From the NCBI GenBank assembly GCA_045805185.1, contig JBJMLS010000320.1, positions 1 through 6,735 of the forward strand: DNA of 6,735 nucleotides, written 5' to 3'. Below are positions 1-6,450 of this stretch, in pieces (the first letter of the stretch is position 1; each line of letters opens with the position of its first letter). This DNA comes from JAHEYF01 sp045805185. Lineage in GTDB: Bacteria; Bacteroidota; Bacteroidia; B-17B0; Aurantibacillaceae. Position numbers and translations under genes: made by a program. The notes below the pieces were generated by a model. That model worked only from the letters and a program-made list of their open reading frames with translations, was not told the origin of the DNA and did not search any database.

Positions 1-139
1 CAGTAAATACCAGCTCTACTTCATCGTTTCCCAGTTTATTCTGAGAAAAGGTCCAGGTCACATATTGTTTGGGCTGCGCAAGAAGGGAAGCGGAGATAAG
101 AATGGTAAAAACGCTGAATAAGCGGGCTATTTTTCTCAT
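1..139 (-). CDS. Secreted DsbD N-terminal-domain-like protein, 5' part only (cut by window edge)
   Basis: Only the first 46 codons are present; the frame is open to the window edge. The ATG is at 139 and the translation starts MRKIARLFSVFTILISASLL. A basic start, a hydrophobic stretch and 'LLA|QP' give a typical Sec signal peptide with cleavage after about residue 21. The mature start (VTWTF ... ELVFT) aligns without gaps with the neighbouring protein encoded at 239-736 (VKWEM ... NLVFT), with 16 residues from the conserved Trp to the Phe in both. This points to the same immunoglobulin-like DsbD-alpha/DsbD-N fold, which in the family acts in periplasmic thiol-disulfide exchange. The missing part could be another stand-alone domain, or a full DsbD with a transmembrane reductase and a thioredoxin domain; the visible part cannot decide. 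It lies 99 bp downstream of the 239-736 gene on the same strand, so co-transcription is possible but not shown. Confidence 0.75.
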   Translation of the reverse strand, partial: MRKIARLFSVFTILISASLLAQPKQYVTWTFSQNKLGNDEVELVFT

Positions 140-238
140 AAACCTTTTAAATAGGTTCGTAAAAATAACGAAAAGAAAGGAAGAGGGATGCCATTAAAAG
201 TTAATTTTCGTAAAGGGATTAGCTTTCGGTTCAAGCGC

Positions 239-736
239 TTAGTCCTTCACCTCTTTAAGCTTTACTCCGCTTTTAGCGCCATTTACTTTAAGATTGATCT
301 TTATGATTCTCGGGGGAAGGCAGCTCACATCATTACAGGACATGAACTCCAAATCGCCTAGTACAAAAAATTCCTTTTTATTTTTTCGTTTAATCTTTTG
401 CTTAAACACTGCCTGATTGCTGAACATTAATACATTGCTCTGGAAGACCTCAGTGTACACATTTTCCGGTTCGGGCTCCTGTACAGTTCCAACTGGTTCC
501 CATTCGGGTGTGATCAAAAGGCTGAAAGAAGTTGGAATTGGACCGTCACCGGATTGTTTCTGCGAATAGATGTGCCATTTCGGATCCATGGTCGCAGTAA
601 AGACAAGATTACCTTCTGTTTCAGAAAGCTCTTCCCAGGACATTTCCCATTTCACGGGATTGAGGGCTCCCGGTTGAGCAAAGCCTGAAGAAGCGAAGAG
701 ATTTATTAAAATGAAAAGTAGTCGTTTGATGAGCAT
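239..736 (-). CDS. Secreted stand-alone DsbD N-terminal (alpha) domain protein
   Basis: This encodes a 165-residue exported protein. Residues 1-20 form a Sec signal peptide (basic MLIKR, hydrophobic core, 'SSGFA|QP'). The rest matches the N-terminal domain of DsbD-type protein-disulfide reductases as seen in Bacteroidota: an early Trp (W30), 'PKWHIYS' at 52-58, and a Cys pair at C134 and C139 in 'MSCNDVSCLPP'. In E. coli DsbD the equivalent domain uses a Cys pair to hand electrons to periplasmic partners such as DsbC; that role here is inferred. There is no transmembrane reductase or C-terminal thioredoxin domain, so this is the alpha domain alone and should need a membrane electron donor encoded elsewhere, perhaps the next gene downstream. 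The ATG at 736 is preceded by an A-rich stretch without a Shine-Dalgarno, which is normal in this phylum. The tail after the Cys pair is Lys-rich. Confidence 0.85.
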   Translation of the reverse strand: MLIKRLLFILINLFASSGFAQPGALNPVKWEMSWEELSETEGNLVFTATMDPKWHIYSQKQSGDGPIPTSFSLLITPEWEPVGTVQEPEPENVYTEVFQSNVLMFSNQAVFKQKIKRKNKKEFFVLGDLEFMSCNDVSCLPPRIIKINLKVNGAKSGVKLKEVKD

Positions 737-812
737 GGTATTTTTTTAGCGCAAATTGAAAACAATAACTGCACCAAAATAGTCAAATCCTGCAACAAAT
801 CAGGGCTGAATA

Positions 813-1103
813 TTAAAATTTCAAGCGATGCACCCTGTGTATCGGGATAACAAGTCCCTGCTTCAGGATCACCCGTTTATCCGTGAGTCCCCAAACTGTA
901 GTATCTACTACTTTTAGCCCTGCATCGTCTTCGAAGTAAATTTTGATCTTTGTCCGCTCGAGATTTCCGAGAGTGAGAGCGCGGTGTAGTTCGGCTTCGC
1001 GTTCGCGGATCGCTTCTTTTGAAGGAAGTACGTCCTGCTCTGGAAAGTGGAGCCCTGCAACGGCTTCCTTGTCTATTAACTGGTAATTGGTAGCTGTTTC
1101 CAT
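813..1103 (-). CDS. Conserved small protein of unknown function (Bacteroidota type)
   Basis: This encodes 96 residues with no signal peptide or membrane segment, so it is probably cytoplasmic. The N-terminal half contains 'GLHFPEQDVLPSKEAIRERE' (about 17-36), followed by a helix to about 50. The C-terminal half alternates short hydrophobic strands (KIKIYF, VDTTVWGL, RVILKQGLVIPIHRVHRL), suggesting a small beta-barrel. From memory, close relatives with the same 'LHFPEQDVLPSKEAI' core occur across Bacteroidota as hypothetical proteins; I know no assigned function. The barrel-like half loosely recalls small Sm/Rof-like RNA-associated folds, but that is speculation. The ATG at 1103 fits the conserved start of the family. 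It is preceded by a duplicated TTAACCC and lies 106 bp after the membrane protein gene. The gene is intact and of ordinary composition. Confidence 0.8.
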   Translation of the reverse strand: METATNYQLIDKEAVAGLHFPEQDVLPSKEAIREREAELHRALTLGNLERTKIKIYFEDDAGLKVVDTTVWGLTDKRVILKQGLVIPIHRVHRLKF

Positions 1104-1113
1104 ATCGGGGATG

Positions 1114-1129
1114 GGGTTAAATGGGTTAA
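1114..1129. repeat. Short direct repeat GGGTTAA-AT-GGGTTAA upstream of the 96-residue gene
   Basis: Two identical 7-mers (1114-1120 and 1123-1129) are separated by two bases. Read on the minus strand they are TTAACCC copies lying about 10-26 bases before the ATG at 1103. They could be an operator half-site pair or chance. Nothing else supports a regulator here. Confidence 0.3.
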
Positions 1130-1139
1130 TACTCAGATT

Positions 1140-1178
1140 AAAAAAAGATCCAAGGCAGCTCTGTCTTATACCCTGCTT
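1140..1178 (-). terminator. Weak possible intrinsic terminator after the membrane protein gene
   Basis: On the minus strand AAGCAG (1178-1173) can pair with CTGCCTT (1158-1152), leaving one bulged base and a 14-base loop. Five bases later there is a run of seven T (1146-1140). It is correctly placed after the stop at 1210. The stem is short and the T-run is offset, so it would be a poor terminator at best. Confidence 0.25.
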
Positions 1179-1209
1179 CGTAGAAAAAGTTTCAAAAAGG
1201 AAAAGGAAA

Positions 1210-1749
1210 TCAGTTATTATTTACCTGCTGATTAATAACCTTAAAAAGTTCGGCGGCACGCTGTGAACCGATGCGGTAAACAAGTCCGTCATTGTCTTTC
1301 AGCTCCACAAAATCGTAGCCGGAAGTGAAGAATTTTATAATACCACGAACGTGTAAATTATACACTGGCCTGCGTAGCGTATTCTGCTTATACCGGAGCT
1401 TTTTAACAGTGTGAATATTTCTGAGATCGATCTTTACCTTGCGCGCGGTCCAGAATCCGTCAAGAATAACGTAGGTGCTATACACACGCGTATGTATATG
1501 AAGCACGAAAACAAGCATCCCTGAGACAAGAAGCACCAGCAGGCCAAGCACGAAGAACAGCTGACCCGAGTTCGGGATCTGGTCGATGGGATAGGAACCG
1601 ATCCTGATCCCGGAAACAACAACCGGCTTCGGGTTTTCGCTCCAGTAATAGCCGATAAAACAAAACAGGGCAAGCACCATGCGGATCATAATGGAAACCT
1701 TATTGTGTCCCAGGAACTGCTTTTCTTCAAATAATACCTGTTCGCTCAT
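1210..1749 (-). CDS. Two-helix membrane protein with PH-like cytoplasmic tail, unknown function
   Basis: This encodes 179 residues. Two hydrophobic segments are clear: about residues 19-36 and 63-86, joined by a loop of about 26 residues. The C-terminal part (about 87-175) is beta-rich and ends in an amphipathic helix (RAAELFKVINQQ). The pattern 'YVILDGFW..RKVKIDLRNIHTVKKL' then 'FVELKDNDGLVYRIGSQ' resembles bacterial PH-like domains (YdbS/DUF304 style) placed behind a membrane hairpin. This is a fold guess from pattern, not a firm family assignment, and no catalytic residues are apparent. Its ATG at 1749 overlaps the tilS stop (ATGA, 1746-1749), so translation is probably coupled to tilS and the two share an mRNA. 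Whether it has anything to do with tRNA modification is unknown; Bacteroidota operons often join unrelated housekeeping genes. Confidence 0.75.
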   Translation of the reverse strand: MSEQVLFEEKQFLGHNKVSIMIRMVLALFCFIGYYWSENPKPVVVSGIRIGSYPIDQIPNSGQLFFVLGLLVLLVSGMLVFVLHIHTRVYSTYVILDGFWTARKVKIDLRNIHTVKKLRYKQNTLRRPVYNLHVRGIIKFFTSGYDFVELKDNDGLVYRIGSQRAAELFKVINQQVNNN

Positions 1750-3071
1750 GACCGGAGAAGTTCAATGACCATACAATTCCTTGTTTCCTTTGTAACGCTA
1801 TACCTTGCATCCATTCTTCTGCCAATTACCCAAACAATATCGCCGTTCGATTTCAGCAGCCATTGCTCCTGCTTTTCAAAAACCGACATTTTTTCCTCTG
1901 TGAAAAAGTCGCTTAACTTTTTAGATCCTTTTAAGCCGGGAGGACGAAACTTATCTCCCCGCTTCCATTTTTCCAGGGTGAGCGGAAAAATCAATTTATC
2001 TGCGTCTACAATTATTCCAGGATTTGCATTGACAAGCTCATCGTTTTTTGTCGACTTCGAAAAAGTTAGCGTCACCGGCCCTTTGAATATTGTGTTATCT
2101 TCCCCAATGTAATATACGCGGTTTTCCTCCGCGGCGGCTCTCTTCCTTATCACGAGATGTTCCCGGTCTCTTAGTAATTCATGACTCCCGCTGTAAAACA
2201 ATTTTCCAGGTTCAGTATCCAGGCTTTCTTCAATATTGCGGACAGTAGAAGAATTAAATTTATAGGGCCTTAGCAATTCGAACAATATAAGCGAAAGAGA
2301 AGATTCTTTTTTTAAACCGCTTATGCTGATCTTTACGAACTCCGCGGATACTTCGCAGATCCTTTCCCTGCAGGCTTCCACATGCTCTTTTACAATACCG
2401 TATGTATCCTGCAAAGATCTTAGTTCTTCCTTAAATATTTGCTCGTAAGACGGGCTGACTTCCTTCAGCTTAGGCATAATATGAAGCCGCAGGTAATTTC
2501 TCAGGTATTTGTCCTCGGTATTACTTTTGTCTTCACGGTAAATCACTTTATGCTTTTTAGCATAGGAAGTCAACTCATCCTTTGTAAAATCAAGTAAGGG
2601 CCGGATCACGCTTTCCTTTTTTTCCTCTATTCCTTTTAGCCCGTTTATTCCCGATCCGCGCAGCAGGTTGATGAAAAATGTTTCGATATTGTCGTTGAGG
2701 TGATGTGCTGTAAGAAGATAATTTAATCCCTGCATTCTCATTACTTCATTGAACCATTTATAACGGAGCTCGCGGGCTGCCATCTGAATAGAGATCCGGC
2801 TCTCTCTTGCATATTTCTCCGTTTCAAATTTCCTTCTGTATACGGTCAGCTTATTTTGATCACAGAATTCTTCCACCAATCTTTCATCCCCATCCGCTTC
2901 CTCAGCTCTCAAGCCAAAATTACAATGCGCAACGGCATAGGTATATCCCGTTTTTAACAAGAGGTCGCACAAGACCATTGAATCCAGTCCGCCGCTCACC
3001 GCGACAAGCAGTTTGTCTTCGTTTGAGAAAAGTCCCTTTTTTGCTATGTTTGTTGCGAACCTGTGAAGCAC
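1746..3071 (-). CDS. tilS: tRNA(Ile)-lysidine synthetase TilS
   Basis: TilS uses ATP to attach lysine to C34 of the tRNA-Ile with CAU anticodon, making lysidine so that it reads AUA and is charged with Ile instead of Met. It is an essential cytoplasmic enzyme in most bacteria. The 441-residue product has the PP-loop 'SGGLDS' at 26-31, 'AHCNFGLR' at 48-55, and 'TAHHLNDNIETFFINLLRGSG' in two adjoining parts over 121-141 (His and Asp of the N-type ATP pyrophosphatase fold). It also has 'RNYLR' at 191-195, a helical middle region to about 300, and a C-terminal TilS domain (about 364-441, with 'KWKRGDKFRPPG' and 'KKLSDFF'). Length and domain order are normal for Bacteroidota. The start is GTG at 3071: an in-frame stop lies at 3081-3083, the next Met is inside the active site, and 'LHRFATNIAKKGLF' matches the usual TilS N-terminus. 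It overlaps the next gene by four bases. Confidence 0.96.
   Translation of the reverse strand: MLHRFATNIAKKGLFSNEDKLLVAVSGGLDSMVLCDLLLKTGYTYAVAHCNFGLRAEEADGDERLVEEFCDQNKLTVYRRKFETEKYARESRISIQMAARELRYKWFNEVMRMQGLNYLLTAHHLNDNIETFFINLLRGSGINGLKGIEEKKESVIRPLLDFTKDELTSYAKKHKVIYREDKSNTEDKYLRNYLRLHIMPKLKEVSPSYEQIFKEELRSLQDTYGIVKEHVEACRERICEVSAEFVKISISGLKKESSLSLILFELLRPYKFNSSTVRNIEESLDTEPGKLFYSGSHELLRDREHLVIRKRAAAEENRVYYIGEDNTIFKGPVTLTFSKSTKNDELVNANPGIIVDADKLIFPLTLEKWKRGDKFRPPGLKGSKKLSDFFTEEKMSVFEKQEQWLLKSNGDIVWVIGRRMDARYSVTKETRNCMVIELLRS
3022..3052 (+). promoter_or_regulatory. Bacteroidota-type promoter for the DUF1801/YdeI gene, inside tilS
   Basis: TTTG (3022-3025), then exactly 19 bases, then TATGTTTG (3045-3052). 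This matches the TTTG / TAnnTTTG (-33 / -7) consensus described for Bacteroidota sigma-70-type (sigma-ABfr) promoters. Transcription would begin near 3058-3060 and give a leader of roughly 33 bases to the ATG at 3092. It lies entirely within codons about 7-17 of tilS, on the opposite strand. The spacing and -7 box are seen directly; activity is inferred. Confidence 0.6.
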
Positions 3072-3091
3072 ACTGTAAATTTACGCTATTA

Positions 3092-3682
3092 ATGGCAAAA
3101 GTGAAGCATAATCCCGAAGCTCCTGTACTCATCAGCGAGTACATAGATGGGATGCCGTCATTCGCAAAAGCAATCTGTACCCGCTTACGCACATTAATAC
3201 TCAGCGCTGATCCGGGATTAACCGAAGACTGGAAATGGGGGCCAAATTATTATAAGAATGGGATGGTTTGCGGCTTCGCAGCATTTCAAAAACATGTAAA
3301 TTTTGTTTTTTTCCAGGGAGCCTTACTCAAGGACAAAAAAAAGCTCTTCGCTTCCAATGAAGCAGCATTGAAAACAAGGACCATACGTTTTACCGATGTA
3401 AAGCAGATCAATGAAGAAATAGTACTGGAATATTTATTTGAAGCAATTGATAACAATACCAAAGGACTAAAAGTGAAAATTCCGAAGAACAGAAAAGTTG
3501 TCATTCCTTCCGACGTAAAAAAAGCCTTCAGCAAGGCGGCGATATTGAAAGCTTTTGAGAAGATGTCCTACTCCCGGAAAAACATCTTTATGGCATGGAT
3601 AGAACAGGCTAAACGGGAAGAAACCCGCGTAAAAAGAATTGAGCATTGCATTGAGAAGATGAAGAAAGGAGAGGCTTTATGA
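3092..3682 (+). CDS. DUF1801 plus YdeI/OmpD-associated-type two-domain protein
   Basis: This encodes 196 residues starting at the ATG at 3092 (MAKVKHNPEAP). The frame stays open upstream to 2807, but only across the antisense of tilS and with non-family residues, so the inner ATG is chosen. Residues about 14-118 look like DUF1801 ('EYIDGMPSFAKAICTRLR', 'WKWGPNYYKNGMVCGF', 'FVFFQGALL'), a small alpha/beta fold related to YdhG and frataxin-like iron-chaperone families. Residues about 137-194 match the YdeI/OmpD-associated C-terminus ('IPSDVKKAF', 'FEKMSYSRKN', 'WIEQAKREETRVKRIEHCIE'). Related YdeI proteins have been linked with bacteriocin or stress protection, but the biochemical role is not settled. 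There is no signal peptide, so it is probably cytoplasmic. It is divergent from tilS with a 20-bp gap and converges on the lipoprotein gene. It is most likely monocistronic from the promoter inside tilS. Confidence 0.85.
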   Translation: MAKVKHNPEAPVLISEYIDGMPSFAKAICTRLRTLILSADPGLTEDWKWGPNYYKNGMVCGFAAFQKHVNFVFFQGALLKDKKKLFASNEAALKTRTIRFTDVKQINEEIVLEYLFEAIDNNTKGLKVKIPKNRKVVIPSDVKKAFSKAAILKAFEKMSYSRKNIFMAWIEQAKREETRVKRIEHCIEKMKKGEAL

Positions 3683-3724
3683 GCTTAAGATTTTACACTA
3701 TTAACAAGAAACCCTTTCTACTCA

Positions 3725-4996
3725 TCACTTGAAAAGATCTTTCACCAGATTCCCGGCTTTATTCGCAAGGCTATCTGTGTTCATCAGCGATCCTGAATAA
3801 TTCGCCAGGTTATTTACCTTAGCGGGCATTTCCATCACTTGCTTCCCCGCTTTGTCTTCTTTTAGTTTTTTAGCCATTTCAGAATTTACCGAAACATTGT
3901 ACAGATAGGTAAAAGCAATCTTAGAAAGTGAGAAAGTATCGAAGTATTTATTGAATTCTTTATTCTCCTTGTTCTTTATAAAGCCACGCAGATCGGCAAC
4001 TGTTTGCTTGTCCTTCTCCGTGTAACCCGGGCTTTGCTCCATTTTCTTCAGGAAGGATTCTGCGCGTTCATTAGCGCTGTTTTTAATACAGATATAAGCA
4101 GCTAAAAAGCAAAGCTCTTTATTCTTTACATCCGCATTGTCAAAATCCTCTGTGAACCTATCGTAATCTTTCCTTGCCTCATCTCCCCTGTCACTTTTAT
4201 CTTCAGCATAAGCCCGGATCGCATAACCCATGCTTCTCAATTCATAAAATCTTTTTTCCGGATCCGCTCCCGGGACACTGTCGAGGTAAGAAGTAGCGGT
4301 TTTAACTTCTTCCTTATGCGCCGTGATGTAATCAATGTACTCGCTCGAATTCTTTTCCGAGGTATAATACCATTCCTTTTCCATGCACACTACTGATTTT
4401 AAAAGCCCGGCGAACAGGCGCTGATCGGGCTTGGTGATCTTATCGTTATTGATCTTCACTGTTTCATAAACATACATTTCGGGCGGAGCACCGCGGCTAA
4501 CGAACCAGAGAGCGCCAAGAATGAAATGCTCCGTGCTGTTGTTGTATGATCCGAAAATACTCTTCTCTATGGCCGAACTCATTTCAGCTGAATTACTCAG
4601 GGCTTTCTCCAGTGACGCTACCTTACTGAAGATTGTGGGGAGCGAATCTTCCTCTATTGCATTTATCTCATCTTTAAGATCATACAAGCTTTTAAATTTC
4701 TGGTAGCTTGCAAAAAGGTCGGCCATTCCCATGCTGACAGTATCTTTCGTCAGCAAGGATGCAATTGCTCCGAGCGCCTCCAGACCTGTTCTACTGATCT
4801 TTAGATTTGCCGCAGAAGTATCGGTATAATTCACGCGCAGGGCAATTTTTACTCCTTTGTACGGAACCAGTATTTTAGCATTGTCAATGAACTTTTTTAT
4901 TTCCTTCTGCTCCCTTTCGTAAGGATCTTCTTTGGAGAGCCAGGAACAGGAACTTAAGAAATATGTGAGGGACAAAAGAATTGCGACATGTTTCAT
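3725..4996 (-). CDS. Lipoprotein of unknown function, alpha-helical
   Basis: This encodes 423 residues. The start MKHVAILLSLTYFLSSC is a lipoprotein signal peptide with the lipobox 'LSSC' and lipidated Cys17. The following 'SWLSKEDPYE' is rich in acidic residues, as in Bacteroidota surface-export signals, so it may be surface-exposed; that is inference. The mature part is nearly all predicted helix with many Lys/Glu. The region of about 245-345 ('RSMGYAIRAYAEDKSDRGDEA', in two stretches, then 'LCFLAAYICIKNSANERAESFLKKME') looks like degenerate TPR-type helical pairs. The tail (390-423) has several Asn/Leu-rich short helices ('NLANYSG', 'SLANKAGNLVKDLF'). I do not recognise a named family and see no enzyme motif. 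It stands alone on its strand, converging on the DUF1801 gene and divergent from kmo. The ATG at 4996 is fixed by the signal peptide. Confidence 0.8.
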   Translation of the reverse strand: MKHVAILLSLTYFLSSCSWLSKEDPYEREQKEIKKFIDNAKILVPYKGVKIALRVNYTDTSAANLKISRTGLEALGAIASLLTKDTVSMGMADLFASYQKFKSLYDLKDEINAIEEDSLPTIFSKVASLEKALSNSAEMSSAIEKSIFGSYNNSTEHFILGALWFVSRGAPPEMYVYETVKINNDKITKPDQRLFAGLLKSVVCMEKEWYYTSEKNSSEYIDYITAHKEEVKTATSYLDSVPGADPEKRFYELRSMGYAIRAYAEDKSDRGDEARKDYDRFTEDFDNADVKNKELCFLAAYICIKNSANERAESFLKKMEQSPGYTEKDKQTVADLRGFIKNKENKEFNKYFDTFSLSKIAFTYLYNVSVNSEMAKKLKEDKAGKQVMEMPAKVNNLANYSGSLMNTDSLANKAGNLVKDLFK

Positions 4997-5099
4997 TCTT
5001 TAAATATAGAAATAAAAGATTGACCCGCTCCTTCCTGAATTTCAGTTCAGACTTCCGAAATCCCTTATATTTTCATAGTTTTGACCAACATTTTATTTT
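4997..5099. other. Divergent intergenic spacer between the lipoprotein gene and kmo
   Basis: This 103-bp A/T-rich spacer must carry the promoters of both divergent genes. Only a kmo-side -7 box is visible; no CAAAnnTA (minus-strand -7) could be found for the lipoprotein gene. Confidence 0.6.
5076..5083 (+). promoter_or_regulatory. kmo: Candidate -7 box of the kmo promoter
   Basis: TAGTTTTG matches the Bacteroidota TAnnTTTG box. A start of transcription near 5089-5091 would leave a leader of only about ten bases before the ATG at 5100. The expected -33 position (about 5053) reads TTCC, a poor match to TTTG, so the call rests on the -7 box alone. Confidence 0.4.
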
Positions 5100-6446
5100 A
5101 TGAGCCAAAAAAAAATTACTATAGTAGGCGCCGGCCTGGTCGGTTCGCTTCTTTCCATATACCTGGCCAAACGCGGTTATACCATTGATGTATTTGAGCG
5201 CAGACCCGATATGCGCAAAGCAAAGATCTCCGCCGGAAAATCCATTAACCTTGCACTCAGTGACCGCGGCTGGAAGGGGCTGGAGGGCGTAGGCATTGCG
5301 GAGGATATTAAAAAGATCGCGATCCCGATGTATGGAAGACAGATCCACAACAAAGACGGATCAAGCGCTTTTCAGCCTTATGGAAAGGAAGGGCAGGCCA
5401 TTTATTCGGTGTCCAGGGCCGACATCAACATGAAGCTCATGGACCTTGCGGAAAAGCAGCCTGGCGTAAAATTTCATTTTCACGAGCGCTGCACAAACAT
5501 CAGGCGTTCCGAACTTGAAGCCTCTTTTGAAAACGACGAAACAAATAAAACCTCAACAGTAAAAAGCGATCTGCTCTTTGGCGCCGATGGGGCCTTCGCC
5601 GCTTCGCGGTTGAATATGCAGCTTAGCTCTGACCGCTTCGAATACAATCAGCATTATATTTCCGCCGGGTATAAAGAACTGATCATTCCTCCCGGGCCAA
5701 GCGGAGAGTTCCTGCTCGAAAAAAACGCACTGCATATCTGGCCCCGGGGAAGTTTTATGATGATCGCGCTACCCAATATGGATGGAAATTTTACCTGTAC
5801 GTTGTTTCTGCCTTTTGAAGGTGAAAAATCTTTTGCCAATTTAAAAACAAAAGAACAGGTTCAGCAATTTTTTGAGGAGGAATTTTCTACTGCTGTTCCT
5901 TTGATGCCAACACTGCTTGAGGATTTCATGAACAATCCCGTTTCTTCATTGGTAACTGTAAAATGCTGGCCCTGGACCTTTGATAATAAAATAGGATTGA
6001 TCGGAGATGCTGCGCATGCCATTGTTCCTTTCTTCGGCCAGGGAATGAATTGCGGATTTGAAGACTGTGTTGTGCTGAATGAGCTCATCGATAAGTATAA
6101 AGAAGACTGGTCAAAAATTTTTCCCGAGTATCAGTCATTGCGTAAGCCCGACGGTGATGCCATTGCGGACCTTGCCGTTGCCAACTTTGTAGAGATGCGG
6201 GATAAAACAGCCGATCCGAAATTCCTTTTGCAAAAAAAGATCGAGGCCAGGTTCAGCGCAAAATATCCCGATAAATGGATCCCGCTCTACTCTATGGTTA
6301 CCTACAGTCCGCACATTCGATACAGTACCGCCTTAAAAGAAGGGCAGCGCCAGGAAGCGATCATGCAGAAGGTGATGGCATTACCGGATATTGAGAAGAA
6401 ATGGGACAGCGAGGAAGTGGAGAAAATGATGTTAACACAGTTATAA
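5100..6446 (+). CDS. kmo: Kynurenine 3-monooxygenase
   Basis: This is an FAD-dependent aromatic hydroxylase that converts L-kynurenine, NADPH and O2 into 3-hydroxykynurenine, in tryptophan breakdown or de novo NAD synthesis through quinolinate. The 448-residue product has the dinucleotide fold 'GAGLVG' at 10-15 with the acidic end of strand 2 (E33). The FAD-binding 'GLIGDAAHAIVPFFGQGMNC' lies at 299-318 (D303), followed by GFED. By alignment from memory with human and Pseudomonas enzymes, the substrate residues are kept: R80 and Y94 (14 apart, in 'YGRQIH' and 'QPYG') and N362 with Y397 (35 apart, in 'NFVEMRD' and 'IPLYSMV'). It lacks the C-terminal membrane anchor of eukaryotic forms, as is usual for bacteria, so it should be soluble. 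The start at 5100 sits directly before the Rossmann strand. No other kynurenine pathway gene is in the window; the next gene follows by four bases. Confidence 0.96.
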   Translation: MSQKKITIVGAGLVGSLLSIYLAKRGYTIDVFERRPDMRKAKISAGKSINLALSDRGWKGLEGVGIAEDIKKIAIPMYGRQIHNKDGSSAFQPYGKEGQAIYSVSRADINMKLMDLAEKQPGVKFHFHERCTNIRRSELEASFENDETNKTSTVKSDLLFGADGAFAASRLNMQLSSDRFEYNQHYISAGYKELIIPPGPSGEFLLEKNALHIWPRGSFMMIALPNMDGNFTCTLFLPFEGEKSFANLKTKEQVQQFFEEEFSTAVPLMPTLLEDFMNNPVSSLVTVKCWPWTFDNKIGLIGDAAHAIVPFFGQGMNCGFEDCVVLNELIDKYKEDWSKIFPEYQSLRKPDGDAIADLAVANFVEMRDKTADPKFLLQKKIEARFSAKYPDKWIPLYSMVTYSPHIRYSTALKEGQRQEAIMQKVMALPDIEKKWDSEEVEKMMLTQL

Positions 6447-6450
6447 TTCT

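Noticed and set aside
156..172. Inverted repeat TTCGT-AAAAATA-ACGAA upstream of the leftmost gene
   Set aside because: The stem is only five pairs, with no T-run and no matching promoter element; likely chance in A/T-rich DNA.
737..812. Near-matches to a minus-strand -7 box (CTATTTTG, TCAATTTG) upstream of the DsbD-N gene
   Set aside because: Each deviates from TAnnTTTG by spacing or one base, and no TTTG lies 19-21 bases upstream.
1434..1673. Minus-strand frames inside the membrane protein gene (1434-1673 and 1478-1663)
   Set aside because: Both lie in alternative frames of the 1210-1749 gene with Ser/Arg/Cys-rich composition and no features.
2807..3091. Upstream extension of the DUF1801 reading frame by 95 residues
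   Set aside because: It is wholly antisense to tilS apart from the 20-bp gap, with Arg/Pro/His/Cys-rich residues typical of a shadow frame; family similarity begins at the ATG at 3092.
2920..3192. Minus-strand 90-residue frame across the tilS/DUF1801 junction
   Set aside because: It overlaps both real genes and its residues resemble no protein; a shadow.
3707..3719. AGAAA-CCC-TTTCT between the convergent stops as a shared terminator
   Set aside because: A five-pair, mostly A/T stem with no following T-run; too weak to call.
5073..5348. Minus-strand frames opposite kmo (5073-5348, 5553-5735, 5654-5839, 5861-6088)
   Set aside because: All are antisense to a confidently identified gene, with no motif or start context.
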